NCBI GenBank assembly: GCA_938091335.1
Contig: CALLJG010000007.1
Span: 1-64,000 of the forward strand
DNA length: 64,000 nt
Direction: 5' to 3'
DNA from: an uncultured Thermodesulfobacterium sp.
GTDB lineage: Bacteria > Desulfobacterota > Thermodesulfobacteria > Thermodesulfobacteriales > Thermodesulfobacteriaceae
Under the pieces are notes generated by a model, which worked only from the letters and a program-made list of their open reading frames with translations, ran no database searches and was not told the origin of the DNA. Made by a program: the position numbers and the translations under genes. Position 1 is the first letter of the stretch; the number at the start of each line of letters is the position of its first letter. Of this stretch, positions 1 through 10,149 are shown piece by piece.

Positions 1-32
1 TCCTTAGCTCACCCATTTCTTACCTCCTTTCC

Positions 33-479
33 TTATCTCCTAAATTTTATTTCTCTCCATTTTTTTAATTGCTCTTCTGTTAATAAGTTGTCAATCTTTC
101 TTCCTGCCTCAATTTCTAATAAAACAAGATCTGCTCTCAAAGAAAAAATATCCTTTACCTTTTTCCTTACTACTTTCATATCACCACCTTTCTCAAGAAG
201 TTCCCTTATCTCTTTATCAAGAAGAATTATCTTTTCTCTTAAAGGCTTTGCCTCTTTCTCAAAATCATCAATTATTTTTCTAATCTTTTGAACTTGATCT
301 TCCGTTAAAGAAAGCTCTCCCTTAAAATCTAATATCGTCTTTGCCCTAATCTGAGTCTGATTGCTTTGACCAAAACAAAGTGATGTAAAGAGATTGAAAA
401 TATTAAAAAATAAAAATATTAAATAAAAAATTTTTCTTTTCATATTAATTTTTTTTATTAAATACTCTTTAAAAGTCAA
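33..479 (-). CDS. Spy/CpxP-like periplasmic LTxxQ-type protein
   Basis: Signal peptide, then helical protein with LSLTEDQVQKIRKI and LLTEEQLKKWREI repeats typical of Spy/CpxP. Confidence 0.6.
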   Translation of the reverse strand: MTFKEYLIKKINMKRKIFYLIFLFFNIFNLFTSLCFGQSNQTQIRAKTILDFKGELSLTEDQVQKIRKIIDDFEKEAKPLREKIILLDKEIRELLEKGGDMKVVRKKVKDIFSLRADLVLLEIEAGRKIDNLLTEEQLKKWREIKFRR

Positions 480-589
480 GTTTAATTTTTTTATTTTTTT
501 TATTTTTTTAATTTTTTAAAAAATTAGGTATTTAATTATAGTATCCTTTTATACTATCTTTTTATAGTTAGACTTTACCAATATTTCTC

Positions 590-1459
590 TTAAAAGTGAA
601 AAATTGATGGAATGTAAGTGTTTATTTCTTTTATTATTTTTGTTGCGAATCTAGGGTTTATAAGATTGGCGGTTCCAATCTGAAAAGCTTTAGCTCCACA
701 AAGTAAATATTCTAAAGCATCCCTTCCAGAAATTATTCCTCCGCATCCTATTATAGGAATTTCAAGCTTTTTAGAAATTTCATATACTAATCTTAAAGTT
801 AAAGGTTTTATAGCTGGACCTGAAAGACCTCCTTTTAAAACCTTTAAAGGTTTTAATTCTAAAACTTTTAAAGCTGGATATGTATTTGCTATAACTATTG
901 CATCTGCTTCTTCTTTCTGACAAATTTCAGCAATTTCAAAAACTGGACCAACTGGAGAAAGTTTAATTGATAAAAATTTATCCCATTTTTTCCTTAATCT
1001 TCTCACTAAGATTTTCACTGCAGCAGGATCTAAAAAAAAATAAATTCCTCCTTTTTCTACATTTGGGCAAGATATGTTTATTTCTATACCTTCTATACTT
1101 TCATTTTTGAGTTCTTCTGCAAGATCTATAAAATCTTCTATCTTTTCTCCATGCAAGTTTACAATTAAAGGAACTCCAAATTTTAATAAATTAGGTAAAT
1201 AATTTTTCTTAAAACTAATTATTCCTGGGTTTTCAAGTCCTATAAAATTAATTAAACCACAAGGAGTTTCAGATATTCTTGGAGGTGGATTCCCTTCACA
1301 AGGGTAAAGAGAGATTCCTTTTGTCACCAAAGCTCCTATATTTTTTTTAATATCTTTAGGTTTTAAAAATTGAGCTAAATTCTCACCTAATCCCCAAGTA
1401 CCTGAAGCAAGCATTAAAGGAGTTTTTAATTCTAAATTTTTTATCTTAACTGATAGCAT
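590..1459 (-). CDS. pyrD: Dihydroorotate dehydrogenase catalytic subunit
   Basis: LMLASGTWG, EINISCPNVEKGG, IIGCGGIISGRDALEYLLCGAKAFQIGTA motifs; adjacent pyrK. Confidence 0.93.
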   Translation of the reverse strand: MLSVKIKNLELKTPLMLASGTWGLGENLAQFLKPKDIKKNIGALVTKGISLYPCEGNPPPRISETPCGLINFIGLENPGIISFKKNYLPNLLKFGVPLIVNLHGEKIEDFIDLAEELKNESIEGIEINISCPNVEKGGIYFFLDPAAVKILVRRLRKKWDKFLSIKLSPVGPVFEIAEICQKEEADAIVIANTYPALKVLELKPLKVLKGGLSGPAIKPLTLRLVYEISKKLEIPIIGCGGIISGRDALEYLLCGAKAFQIGTANLINPRFATKIIKEINTYIPSIFHF

Positions 1460-2207
1460 TTAAATCAATCTCACGAGATAAAAAGGTTGGTCCATCTATA
1501 CATAAATGAGAATATCCTCCTTTTTTTAAAGGAATTACACAACCTCTACAAAAACCTATCCCACAAGCTAAAAAAGTTTCCATTACTAAATAGGCATCCA
1601 CTTTAAAATTTTCTGCTATTTCAGCTATTTTTTTTAACATTCCAAATGGACCACAGGCTAAAATAGTTTTTGGCTCTTTTTTAATTTCCTTTTCTAAAAG
1701 TTCAGTAATAAACCCTTTATATCCTTTAGATCCATCATCAGTAGATATTTTTATTGGGATATGAAATTTTTTAAGAAAATTAAGTCTTACCAAATCCTTT
1801 TTAGTCTTTGCACCGTAAAAGATTTTATAAGGTAAATTATCCTTATTTTTTTGTAAAAGGTATCCAAATCCTGCAATTCCTATTCCTCCTGCACATAATA
1901 TATAATCTTTTAACTGAGGGAAAGGCTTCCCCAAAGGCCCCAAAAACTCAATAATATCTCCTTTTTTTAATCTGCTTAAATTTTTTGTTCCCTTTCCAAT
2001 TACTTGATAAAGAATATACAAAATATCATCCTCTATAGCATGAATACTAAAAGGTCGAGGAATAAGAGGATCTAACTTCTCATCTAATTTTATTTTTAAA
2101 AATTGACCTGGTTCAAATTTTTTCAAAATATTTTTTAAAACTTTTATTCCTAAAAGATAAATACTATCTGATTCTTTTTTATTTAATACTATTTTAGCTT
2201 TATACAT
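1446..2207 (-). CDS. pyrK: Dihydroorotate dehydrogenase electron transfer subunit
   Basis: FAD/NAD domains, C-terminal 2Fe-2S Cys motif (CGIGFCRGCVIP...C); overlaps pyrD. Confidence 0.9.
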   Translation of the reverse strand: MYKAKIVLNKKESDSIYLLGIKVLKNILKKFEPGQFLKIKLDEKLDPLIPRPFSIHAIEDDILYILYQVIGKGTKNLSRLKKGDIIEFLGPLGKPFPQLKDYILCAGGIGIAGFGYLLQKNKDNLPYKIFYGAKTKKDLVRLNFLKKFHIPIKISTDDGSKGYKGFITELLEKEIKKEPKTILACGPFGMLKKIAEIAENFKVDAYLVMETFLACGIGFCRGCVIPLKKGGYSHLCIDGPTFLSREIDLNAIS

Positions 2208-2208
2208 T

Positions 2209-2964
2209 TTAAAAAATCTCTTTAAGGAAACTTAAGGATTCATATTTTCGAAATTCACTTCTTAATTTTTGTAATAATTCTCTAAAGGTAATTTCATTTT
2301 CTATATAGGTTCTATATAAAGTTCCTACCCATTTTTTTAAGTCTTTTTCTTCTGGTAAAATAGGCAATTCATCTACATCTAAATTATTTAAAAGATATTC
2401 TGGAACATCTTCTACAGTTTCTTTTTTATAGTGATATAAAAATTTAATAAGGTCAAAAAGATTCCCATATAGACCTCCAAGATCTATATTTTCTACCAAT
2501 TGTAAAGAAAGAGTACTTATTTGAAAAAGAAAATAAGGAAGTTCTGCTTGGGCACTACCTTTACATTCAATAGTGGAAGCCATAATTCTACACATAAGAG
2601 GTCTTCTTTCATATATTTTACATAAGTTTTGAGAAGTCAAAAAAGGACAAGGACCTATATCTTCTGACATTTCTTCTAAAGATGGTTCTGAACCCTCTTT
2701 ATAACAAAGTAAAATTTGATTATGAGTGAGTTTAGGTCGGGGATATCCTTTGAGTGAAAAAATTTTTTCCATATCTTTTTCATTAAGAATTTCAAAAATA
2801 TAATAAGTTTCTATAGAGGTAGCAAAAATTTTTTGAGTACAACATAAACTACATCCTGGTTTACATGCCAGTGGATACTTATTATAGGTATCTTCTATAT
2901 GTTGATATAAAATCTCTAATAGTTTAATTTTTTCAGAAATAGCAAAATCTAAAACTGTATTAAT
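2209..2964 (-). CDS. YkgJ-family cysteine cluster protein, extended upstream of the ORF-track start (2772)
   Basis: Listed ORF lacks the N-terminal CKPGCSLCC motif, but the same frame upstream of 2772 encodes it with no stop; GPCPFL..LCKIYERRPLMCR downstream. Probable ATT start at 2964. Confidence 0.75.
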   Translation of the reverse strand: MNTVLDFAISEKIKLLEILYQHIEDTYNKYPLACKPGCSLCCTQKIFATSIETYYIFEILNEKDMEKIFSLKGYPRPKLTHNQILLCYKEGSEPSLEEMSEDIGPCPFLTSQNLCKIYERRPLMCRIMASTIECKGSAQAELPYFLFQISTLSLQLVENIDLGGLYGNLFDLIKFLYHYKKETVEDVPEYLLNNLDVDELPILPEEKDLKKWVGTLYRTYIENEITFRELLQKLRSEFRKYESLSFLKEIF

Positions 2965-2985
2965 AGTATTTTCCTCTTGTAAAAA

Positions 2986-4542
2986 TTAGCTTTTTCTTAA
3001 AATTCTTAAAAATCTTTCAAAAAATAAATATGTCTCCTGAGGTCCAAAAAGTTTACAAAATGAAATAAAAACCAAGGCTCCTATAGGAATACCTAAAATA
3101 AGTATTAAAATTTTATTAATTATAAGAAGTTTTAAAATTTTTAGAATTCCCATAAGAAAAATTCCTGCAATAGCTAAGGTAAAAAGACTTTTTAAAATAA
3201 AAATTTTTTCTGGAACCCCAAGATAATAAAATCCTATAATTAATAAAAAAAGAGATTGGATAAAAAGAGAAAAACTTGTTCCTAATGCAACTGCATTAAT
3301 TCCCATTTTTTTAATAGTTAATAAAATAACAGTTATATTAGTAATTACAGCTATTATACTTCCTATAGCTGGAATTATAGTTTTGCCTAAAGAATAAAAT
3401 AAAGGAACTGTTGTTTTAGAAAATCCATAAAAAGGAAGTCCCAAAGCTAAAATTTCTAATATTTTACTGGTATTTATTGTATCATAAAAAGTAAATTTTC
3501 CTCTTTCAAAAAGGAGAGCTATTAATGGATGGGAAAGCATAAAAAGTCCTATAGCAGAAGGAAGGGATAAACTTAATGAAATGATTAAAGCTCTTGAAAA
3601 AGTATCTTTTGCAAGGATAAAATCTTTTTTGGCAATTTGTCTTGAAAGTTCAGGCAAAAGAGCTTGAGAAAGTCCTACTCCAAAAAGACCTAAGGGAACA
3701 TACATAATTCTAAAAGCATAGGAATACCAGGAAACTGCTCCTTCTCCACAAGAAGTAGCAAAAAAAGTATTAATAAATATATTTATTTGTACTACAGAAA
3801 GACCTAAAATTACAGGAAGGATAAGTCTTAAAACTTCCTTAAAATTAGGATCCTTAAAATTTGGACAAAACTTAAAAATGAAACCCTTTTTCCTTATTAT
3901 TGGATATTGAAATAAAACTTGAGATAATCCACCAAGAGTAACTCCTATTGCCATAGCATGGATAGGATCCATATTTAATTTTATAAAAATAAAATATCCA
4001 AAAATACCTATTATAATAGATACAAGATTAAAAAGCCCTGAAGAAAATGCAGGAAGAAAAAATATTCTAAAAGAATTTAACATTCCTGCAAAAATAGAAG
4101 CTAAACTTATAAATAACAAAAAAGGCATCATTATTTGGGTAAGCCTAACAGTTAGATTAAATTTATAAAGGTCTTTTTTGAATTCCGGGGCAATAATAGA
4201 TACTACTGCATTAGCAAATAAAATACCTAAAATTATAGTTATAGTAAGAATGATTATAAAATTTGAGATAAGTATTTGAGCTATTTTAAAGCTTTTTTCT
4301 TCTCCTTCTTTTTCAAGGCTGGAACTAAAAACTTTTACAAAAGCTGAACCAAGGGCTCCTTCTGCAAAAAGATCTCTCAAAAGATTGGGTATTCTGTATC
4401 CTACAACAAAGGCATCCATACTTTTACCCGCTCCAAAAAAATAAGCAAGTACCTGTTCTCTTACAAGCCCAAGAATTCTACTTATGAAAACAGCAATAGT
4501 AACTGATAAAGCTGAGCTAGTTACACTTTCAATTTTTTTCAT
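2986..4542 (-). CDS. murJ: Lipid II flippase MurJ/MviN
   Basis: Multi-TM; SRILGLVREQVLAYFFGAGKSMDAFVVGYRIPNLLRDLFAEGAL. Confidence 0.93.
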   Translation of the reverse strand: MKKIESVTSSALSVTIAVFISRILGLVREQVLAYFFGAGKSMDAFVVGYRIPNLLRDLFAEGALGSAFVKVFSSSLEKEGEEKSFKIAQILISNFIIILTITIILGILFANAVVSIIAPEFKKDLYKFNLTVRLTQIMMPFLLFISLASIFAGMLNSFRIFFLPAFSSGLFNLVSIIIGIFGYFIFIKLNMDPIHAMAIGVTLGGLSQVLFQYPIIRKKGFIFKFCPNFKDPNFKEVLRLILPVILGLSVVQINIFINTFFATSCGEGAVSWYSYAFRIMYVPLGLFGVGLSQALLPELSRQIAKKDFILAKDTFSRALIISLSLSLPSAIGLFMLSHPLIALLFERGKFTFYDTINTSKILEILALGLPFYGFSKTTVPLFYSLGKTIIPAIGSIIAVITNITVILLTIKKMGINAVALGTSFSLFIQSLFLLIIGFYYLGVPEKIFILKSLFTLAIAGIFLMGILKILKLLIINKILILILGIPIGALVFISFCKLFGPQETYLFFERFLRILRKS

Positions 4543-4625
4543 CTTTCTCTTGGCAAAATATTAACAAAGATTATTATAATTAAAATATCTCTTCATACAA
4601 AATAAAAATAAAAAAGGAGGTTTTA

Positions 4626-5828
4626 ATGCCTATCAGTACAATTGAAGAAGCTCTGGAAGATTTAAAACAAGGAAAAATGATAATTGTAGTAGATGATGAA
4701 GATAGAGAAAACGAAGGAGATCTGGTATTACCAGCAGAAAAGGTAATACCTGAAGCTATAAATTTTATGGCAAAATATGGTAGAGGTCTCATTTGTCTGG
4801 CAATTACTCAAGAAATAGCTGAAAGATTAGAGCTTCCTTTACAACCAAGAAGAGGTATAGATCCCTATGGAACTGCTTTCACTGTTTCTATAGATGCTCG
4901 CTATGGGATTACTACTGGAATTTCAGCTTATGATAGAGCTCATACTATAAAACTTGTTATTGATGAAAATAGCAAACCTCAAGATTTTATCACCCCAGGT
5001 CATGTATTTCCTATAATAGCAAGAAAAGGAGGAGTATTAGTAAGAGCTGGGCATACAGAAGCAGCTGTAGATCTTGCAAGACTTGCAAATTTAAAACCAG
5101 CTGGAGTTATATGTGAAATTATGAAAGATGATGGTACTATGGCACGACTTCCTGATTTAGAAAAGTTTGCTGAACAACATAATCTTAAAATCATAACTAT
5201 CAAAGATTTAATAGCATATAGAATAAGAATGGAAAGTCTTGTAAAAAGGGAGGTTGAGACCTATCTTCCTACCTCTTATGGAATTTTTAAACTAATAGCT
5301 TATTCCAATTTTATAGATAAAGCTACCCATATAGCTTTAGTAATGGGAGAGATAGATGAAAATCCTGTTTTAGTAAGAGTTCATTCTGAATGTTTAACAG
5401 GAGATGTATTTAATTCTTTAAGATGTGATTGTGGGCTTCAACTTAAAAAAGCTATGGAGTTAATTGGTAAAGAAGGAAAGGGTGTACTTCTTTATTTAAG
5501 GCAAGAAGGAAGAGGAATAGGACTCTTAAACAAACTTAAGGCTTATAAACTACAAGATGAAGGAAAAGACACTGTTGAGGCTAATATTGCTTTAGGATTT
5601 AAGCCAGATCTAAGGGATTATGGAATTGGGGCTCAGATTTTGAGAGATCTTGGAGTAAGACAAATGAGGCTTATGACAAATAATCCAAGAAAAATTGTAG
5701 GATTAGAAGGTTATGGGATGAAAGTAATAGAAAGAGTACCTCTTGAAATTCCACCTAGACCAGAAAATTATAATTATTTAAAAGCAAAAAAAGAAAAACT
5801 GGGACATTTAATTAATTGTTTAAAATAA
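4626..5828 (+). CDS. ribBA: Bifunctional DHBP synthase / GTP cyclohydrolase II
   Basis: [64 protein letters not shown]. Confidence 0.95.
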   Translation: MPISTIEEALEDLKQGKMIIVVDDEDRENEGDLVLPAEKVIPEAINFMAKYGRGLICLAITQEIAERLELPLQPRRGIDPYGTAFTVSIDARYGITTGISAYDRAHTIKLVIDENSKPQDFITPGHVFPIIARKGGVLVRAGHTEAAVDLARLANLKPAGVICEIMKDDGTMARLPDLEKFAEQHNLKIITIKDLIAYRIRMESLVKREVETYLPTSYGIFKLIAYSNFIDKATHIALVMGEIDENPVLVRVHSECLTGDVFNSLRCDCGLQLKKAMELIGKEGKGVLLYLRQEGRGIGLLNKLKAYKLQDEGKDTVEANIALGFKPDLRDYGIGAQILRDLGVRQMRLMTNNPRKIVGLEGYGMKVIERVPLEIPPRPENYNYLKAKKEKLGHLINCLK

Positions 5829-5838
5829 CTCAAAAATC

Positions 5839-5866
5839 TTGACAAAAATCTAAAATATAATATTTT
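5839..5866 (+). promoter_or_regulatory. Sigma70-like promoter for tRNA-Phe
   Basis: TTGACA (5839-5844), 16-nt spacer, TATTTT (5861-5866), ~10 nt upstream of the tRNA. Confidence 0.5.
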
Positions 5867-5876
5867 ATATTAGGCT

Positions 5877-5949
<73 letters not shown>

Positions 5950-5963
5950 CCTCCATTCCTTAA

Positions 5964-6230
5964 TTAAAGTTCCAAATCCTTTCCACGATAAAATCTTACT
6001 ACCTTTTTAGCAGGAATAGTAATCTCCTCTCTTGTTCTGGGATTTCTTCCCTTTCTTTGTTTTCTGGTTACCACTTTAAAAGTACCAAATCCTATAAGCC
6101 TTACATCCTCCCCCTTTTTTAAAGTCTCTTTAACTGTGTCTAGAAAAGCATCAAGACATTTTTTAGCTATAGCTTGTTTAACCTCTGCTTTAGAAGCAAT
6201 TGCTTTTACAAGCTCCTCCTTTGTCATCAC
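5964..6230 (-). CDS. hup: HU-family DNA-binding protein
   Basis: MTKEELVKAIA...GFGTFKVVTRKQRKGRNPRTREEITIPAKKVVRFYRGKDL. Confidence 0.95.
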   Translation of the reverse strand: MMTKEELVKAIASKAEVKQAIAKKCLDAFLDTVKETLKKGEDVRLIGFGTFKVVTRKQRKGRNPRTREEITIPAKKVVRFYRGKDLEL

Positions 6231-6372
6231 TCAATCACCTCCTTTTAGTATTTTTTTATTATAATAATAAAATATAAGAAAAAATCAAGAATATAAAAAT
6301 TTAAAAATTTCATTTAATAAACAGAATTTTTATGAAAAAAAAATATAAAATTTCTATAAGAAGAAGTTAATT

Positions 6373-6900
6373 TTAAATTATTACTTCAAAAAGTGATTTT
6401 TGTGTCTTAAAATATTCATCAAACTCAACAATTAAGTTTGGTAAATTTTTAAAATCTAAGTTAACCTTTTCGGTGTCTTCAGAACCTGAACATAAAACTT
6501 GAATATATTGAAAAGCTAAATCTAAATCAGGATGTCCTTTTATTGTGTCTAAGTATCTATATTCTTTTAATGAACTTATGTGTGAAAATAAATCTGATAA
6601 AAATAGTAATCCTATTTTCCCTTTTTGAGGGTTATCAAATTGAAGTCCTAATAAAATTAAAGCATGGTACACTGAACTTATCCTTTGAGGAAATCCATAT
6701 AATGGAGAATTGGCAACTTTTAGTATCTTCAGTGTAAGTAAAGGATGAGATTCAATTTCTTTTGCTAAAATAGTTAAATCTATTTTCTCATCTTTAATTG
6801 CATTATCAATTTTTTCTATTAAATTAAGTGGAACTGAACACTTAATGTCTCTTTCCAAAATATTTTTTACTGCTTTTAAGATTAATCTTCTTTTTTCCAC
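6373..6900 (-). CDS. Truncated HDOD-domain-like protein with unrelated C-terminal part
   Basis: HPLLTLKILKVANSPLYGFPQRISSVYHALILLG is HDOD-like; the following residues do not continue the domain as I know it. Confidence 0.5.
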   Translation of the reverse strand: MEKRRLILKAVKNILERDIKCSVPLNLIEKIDNAIKDEKIDLTILAKEIESHPLLTLKILKVANSPLYGFPQRISSVYHALILLGLQFDNPQKGKIGLLFLSDLFSHISSLKEYRYLDTIKGHPDLDLAFQYIQVLCSGSEDTEKVNLDFKNLPNLIVEFDEYFKTQKSLFEVII

Positions 6901-7011
6901 TTTTCTCTCTTAGTTTACAAAGACAAAGCTTTTTTAAAATTAAAATCGGAAAAAACTAAATTTATATTAAAATTTTATAATTGAATAAGAATTTTTTAGG
7001 GAGGTGATTAT

Positions 7012-8160
7012 ATGGAAAATTTTACTTTTTATAATCCAACAAAAATTATATTCGGTAAAGGAGAAGAAAACAAAATAGGAGAAATTTTAAAAAAGGATAA
7101 CATAAAAAAAGTTCTTTTCATTTACGGAAAAGGGTCTATTAAAAAAATAGGGCTCTATGATAAAGTGGTAGAATCTCTAAAGAAAGCTAATATTGAATTC
7201 ATAGAATATTCTGGGGTTAGACCAAATCCTATATTATCTCATACTTTAGAAGGGATTAAATTAGCTAAACATGAAAAGGTTGAAGCTATTTTAGCTGTTG
7301 GTGGAGGTTCTGTAATTGATGAAGGAAAAGCTATAGCAGTAGGAGCTGTAACAGAAGAAAATGTCTGGGTCTATTTCAAACATGAAAAGGAAGTGCAAGC
7401 TGCTCTTCCTTTATATGCTATTTTAACTTTAGCTGCTACAGGCACTGAAATGAACGGTAATGCAGTTATTACAAATGAAGAAACTAAAGAAAAGCTTTAT
7501 ATTAGTTCTCCTTTTATTTATCCAAAGGTTTCTATTTTAAATCCTGAGCTTACTTTTACAGTGCCTTTAAAATACCAAGCTTATGCTGCGGTAGATGTTA
7601 TTGCTCATACAATTGAACTTTATTTTAGTGGGGAAACTTGTCCTAAAATTCAAAGTAGATTTATTGAAGCACTTATAAAAACTGTTATGGAAAGTACACA
7701 AAAAATTTTGGAAAATCCTCAAGATTATGAAGCCAGAGCTGAATTTATGTGGGCTTCTACACTTGCTTTAAATGGACTTGTTCAAATTGGAATTAAAGGT
7801 GGGGCTTTCCATAATCATATGATAGCTCATGCAATCGGTGGTCTTTATGATTTACCTCATGGAGCTTGTTTAAGCATAGTTATACCTGCATGGATGAACT
7901 GGTTTAAACAAAAAAATATTAAACAGTTTGAACGCTTTGCCCAAAAAATATTTAACAAATCTTCAGTTGAAGAAGGAATAGAATCCTTAAAAACCTGGTT
8001 TAAAAAAATAGGTGCACCTGTTAGTCTTTCTGAAGCTGGACTTCCATCAAATGCTATAGATGAAATTACTAAAATTGTAATAAAAATTGCTCCTATCTGG
8101 AATTTAAGTCATATCTATAATGAAGATGCAATTAGAGAAATCCTCTCTTTTGCTAAATAA
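7012..8160 (+). CDS. Iron-containing alcohol dehydrogenase (NADPH-dependent butanol dehydrogenase-like)
   Basis: NPTKIIFGKG, GGGSVIDEGKAIA, AATGTEMNGNAVI, HNHMIAHAIGGLYDLPHGACLSIVIPAWM. Confidence 0.92.
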   Translation: MENFTFYNPTKIIFGKGEENKIGEILKKDNIKKVLFIYGKGSIKKIGLYDKVVESLKKANIEFIEYSGVRPNPILSHTLEGIKLAKHEKVEAILAVGGGSVIDEGKAIAVGAVTEENVWVYFKHEKEVQAALPLYAILTLAATGTEMNGNAVITNEETKEKLYISSPFIYPKVSILNPELTFTVPLKYQAYAAVDVIAHTIELYFSGETCPKIQSRFIEALIKTVMESTQKILENPQDYEARAEFMWASTLALNGLVQIGIKGGAFHNHMIAHAIGGLYDLPHGACLSIVIPAWMNWFKQKNIKQFERFAQKIFNKSSVEEGIESLKTWFKKIGAPVSLSEAGLPSNAIDEITKIVIKIAPIWNLSHIYNEDAIREILSFAK

Positions 8161-8164
8161 TTAA

Positions 8165-8582
8165 ATGGCAAAAATAAAGGAAAGAATCTCTCTTTCAGAA
8201 TGTGAAAAGATAGTTCAAAAAATTGAAAAAATTTTGAATAAAGAAAACATTAAATTTGGAATTTATGGATCTTACATAAGAAAGGAACAAACTATCGGAG
8301 ATATTGATATTTTAGTTAATGAAAAAGATTATGAAAAAACAAAAAATATTTTAAAAGCCTTTCCTTTTTATGAAAGACTTGAAATATATTTTTTACCTGA
8401 AGAATACAAAAATTCATGGGAAAGTTTTGCTCTTTATTTGATTGGTTCAGGAAAATTCAATATATGGCTTCGAGGAATAGCAAAAAGAAGAAATTTTTAA
8501 AACCCTTGGTATTAAATTTATTCCCTATGAAAAAAGAAAGGAGATTTTTAAAAAAGAATGGAAAAATTATTTACTGTTTTGA
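8165..8582 (+). pseudogene. PolX (DNA polymerase beta family) palm/thumb remnant with internal deletion and frameshift
   Basis: FGIYGSYIRKEQTIGDIDILV (nucleotidyltransferase) and FNIWLRGIAKRR (thumb) in frame 1; EEIFKTLGIKFIPYEKRKEIFKKEW continues immediately in +1 frame. Confidence 0.65.
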
Positions 8583-9608
8583 TCTTATAGTATTTATTAT
8601 AGGTATTTTTCTTTTACAATTGGGGCACTCCTTATTAAAGGATAGATTATATTCTATTAACTTTAAGGCGTATCTTCTTATTAAAAGAAAGTTACATTCT
8701 GGACAATAGGTATTTTCAAAGGGATGACCAGGCACATTTCCACAATATACATATTCAAGTCCTTCTTCTTTACCTAAATTTCTTGCTTTTTCTAAGGTTT
8801 TAATAGGTGTAGGAGGGATATAAACTTCCCATTCAAATTTATATGCAGGAAAGTAGCGGTTTATATGCCAAGGAGTATCTTTCCCAAGTTCATTTTTTAT
8901 CCTCTTTGCAATACCTCTCAAAATATCTTCGCTATCATTAATTCCGGGAATTACAAGAGTAGTAATCTCAACCCATACCCCCTTTTTTTTAGCTATCTTG
9001 GCATTTCTCCAAATCTTTTCCACATCAACTCCACAATAATGAGCTACAACTTCCTTATTTCCTTTTATATCAATATTCATACCATCAAGTCCTGCTTCTA
9101 TAAGTAAATTTAAAGCTTGTTCAGTCATATACCCATTAGTTACATAAGTATTATAATATCCGTAAAATTTTGCCAATTTAAAAACATCTATAGAATATTC
9201 TAAAAGCAAGGTAGGTTCATTAAAGGATATACTTGTTCCTTGACAATTGTATATTTTCACAAGTTCAATAAATTTCTCAGGAGAAAGATAAATCCCTTGT
9301 CCTATTTTTTCAGGGAATTTACTAATTTCATAATTTTGGCACCACGGACAAGTGAAATTACATCCCCATGTCCCTACAGTCAAAGCTTTACTTCCTGGGA
9401 AAAAATGATATAAAGGTTTTTTTTCTATGGGATTAGCATTTAAAGATGATATCTCTCCATAAACTAAGGTATAAATTTTACCTTTTATATTCTTTCGGGT
9501 TTTACAAAATCCGGTTTTGTCTTCAGGTATTACACATTTTCTTTCACAAACCAAACACCGAACTTCTTTTCCTAAGTTTTCTTGTAAAATAGCTTCCTTA
9601 ATAGCCAT
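8571..9608 (-). CDS. amrS: AmmeMemoRadiSam-type radical SAM enzyme with C-terminal zinc ribbon
   Basis: TVGTWGCNFTCPWCQNYEIS; C-terminal CPEC...CPNC. Confidence 0.88.
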   Translation of the reverse strand: MAIKEAILQENLGKEVRCLVCERKCVIPEDKTGFCKTRKNIKGKIYTLVYGEISSLNANPIEKKPLYHFFPGSKALTVGTWGCNFTCPWCQNYEISKFPEKIGQGIYLSPEKFIELVKIYNCQGTSISFNEPTLLLEYSIDVFKLAKFYGYYNTYVTNGYMTEQALNLLIEAGLDGMNIDIKGNKEVVAHYCGVDVEKIWRNAKIAKKKGVWVEITTLVIPGINDSEDILRGIAKRIKNELGKDTPWHINRYFPAYKFEWEVYIPPTPIKTLEKARNLGKEEGLEYVYCGNVPGHPFENTYCPECNFLLIRRYALKLIEYNLSFNKECPNCKRKIPIINTIRSKQ

Positions 9609-9613
9609 TTAAA

Positions 9614-10099
9614 CTAAATTCTTAGATTAATCCATCTTTTAACAGATTTTTTATAATTTCTATAAAGGTCTCCAAAATTTTTTTCTAAGAAAGGTTCTTC
9701 ATATTTGATTATCCAAAGAATACTTACAGGAATAACTATAAAAAGGAAAAAAATAAATAAACTTATAGATTGAAGAATTATTGATTCACCTATAAATATA
9801 AGCCAAGCTGCTAAGGTCATAGGATTCCTTGAATATTTATAAGGACCTGTAATAACAAGTTTCTTAGGTGGATAAAGAAAAGAAGGGGTTCCATTTCCTT
9901 TTTTCCATAAAACTATTACACACCACATTCCTAAAATAATACCTAATAATATTAAAAGAATCCCCAAACTCTTAACCAAAGAAGAAAATTCCATTTGAAA
10001 TATAAAAAAATTATCAACTTTTTTACAGAAAAAAGGAATAAAAATAAAAATCAAAAAAAGATATATACACCAAATTATAAAAGCAACTAATCTAAACAT
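9614..10099 (-). CDS. Isoprenylcysteine carboxyl methyltransferase-like membrane protein
   Basis: GPYKYSRNPMTLAAWLIFIGESI, ...YEEPFLEKNFGDLYRNYKKSVKRWI. Confidence 0.75.
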   Translation of the reverse strand: MFRLVAFIIWCIYLFLIFIFIPFFCKKVDNFFIFQMEFSSLVKSLGILLILLGIILGMWCVIVLWKKGNGTPSFLYPPKKLVITGPYKYSRNPMTLAAWLIFIGESIILQSISLFIFFLFIVIPVSILWIIKYEEPFLEKNFGDLYRNYKKSVKRWINLRI

Positions 10100-10149
10100 A
10101 CTGTCTTATATTATAATTTTTAAAAAAAGAATTTAAAATATTTATAAAT

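Noticed and set aside
1-15. Possible start of a minus-strand gene running off the window (ATGGGTGAGCTAAGGA, with AAGGAGG upstream)
   Set aside because: Only five codons visible; no product can be supported.
88-291. ORF-track entry antisense to the Spy-like gene; same pattern for 4580-4792, 5000-5203, 10357-10632, 13899-14165, 17371-17592, 19497-19688, 21844-22071, 23781-24059, 25100-25372, 27645-27866, 52059-52415 and others
   Set aside because: Shadow ORFs opposite or inside well-supported genes; translations show no recognisable domain.
481-560. Poly-T/A tract and small ATAGTAT...ATACTAT repeat
   Set aside because: Expected in a ~30% GC genome; not distinguishable from background without comparison.
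8416-8709. ORF 8416-8709 as an independent gene
   Set aside because: It is out of frame with the PolX thumb fragments and runs antisense into the radical SAM gene.
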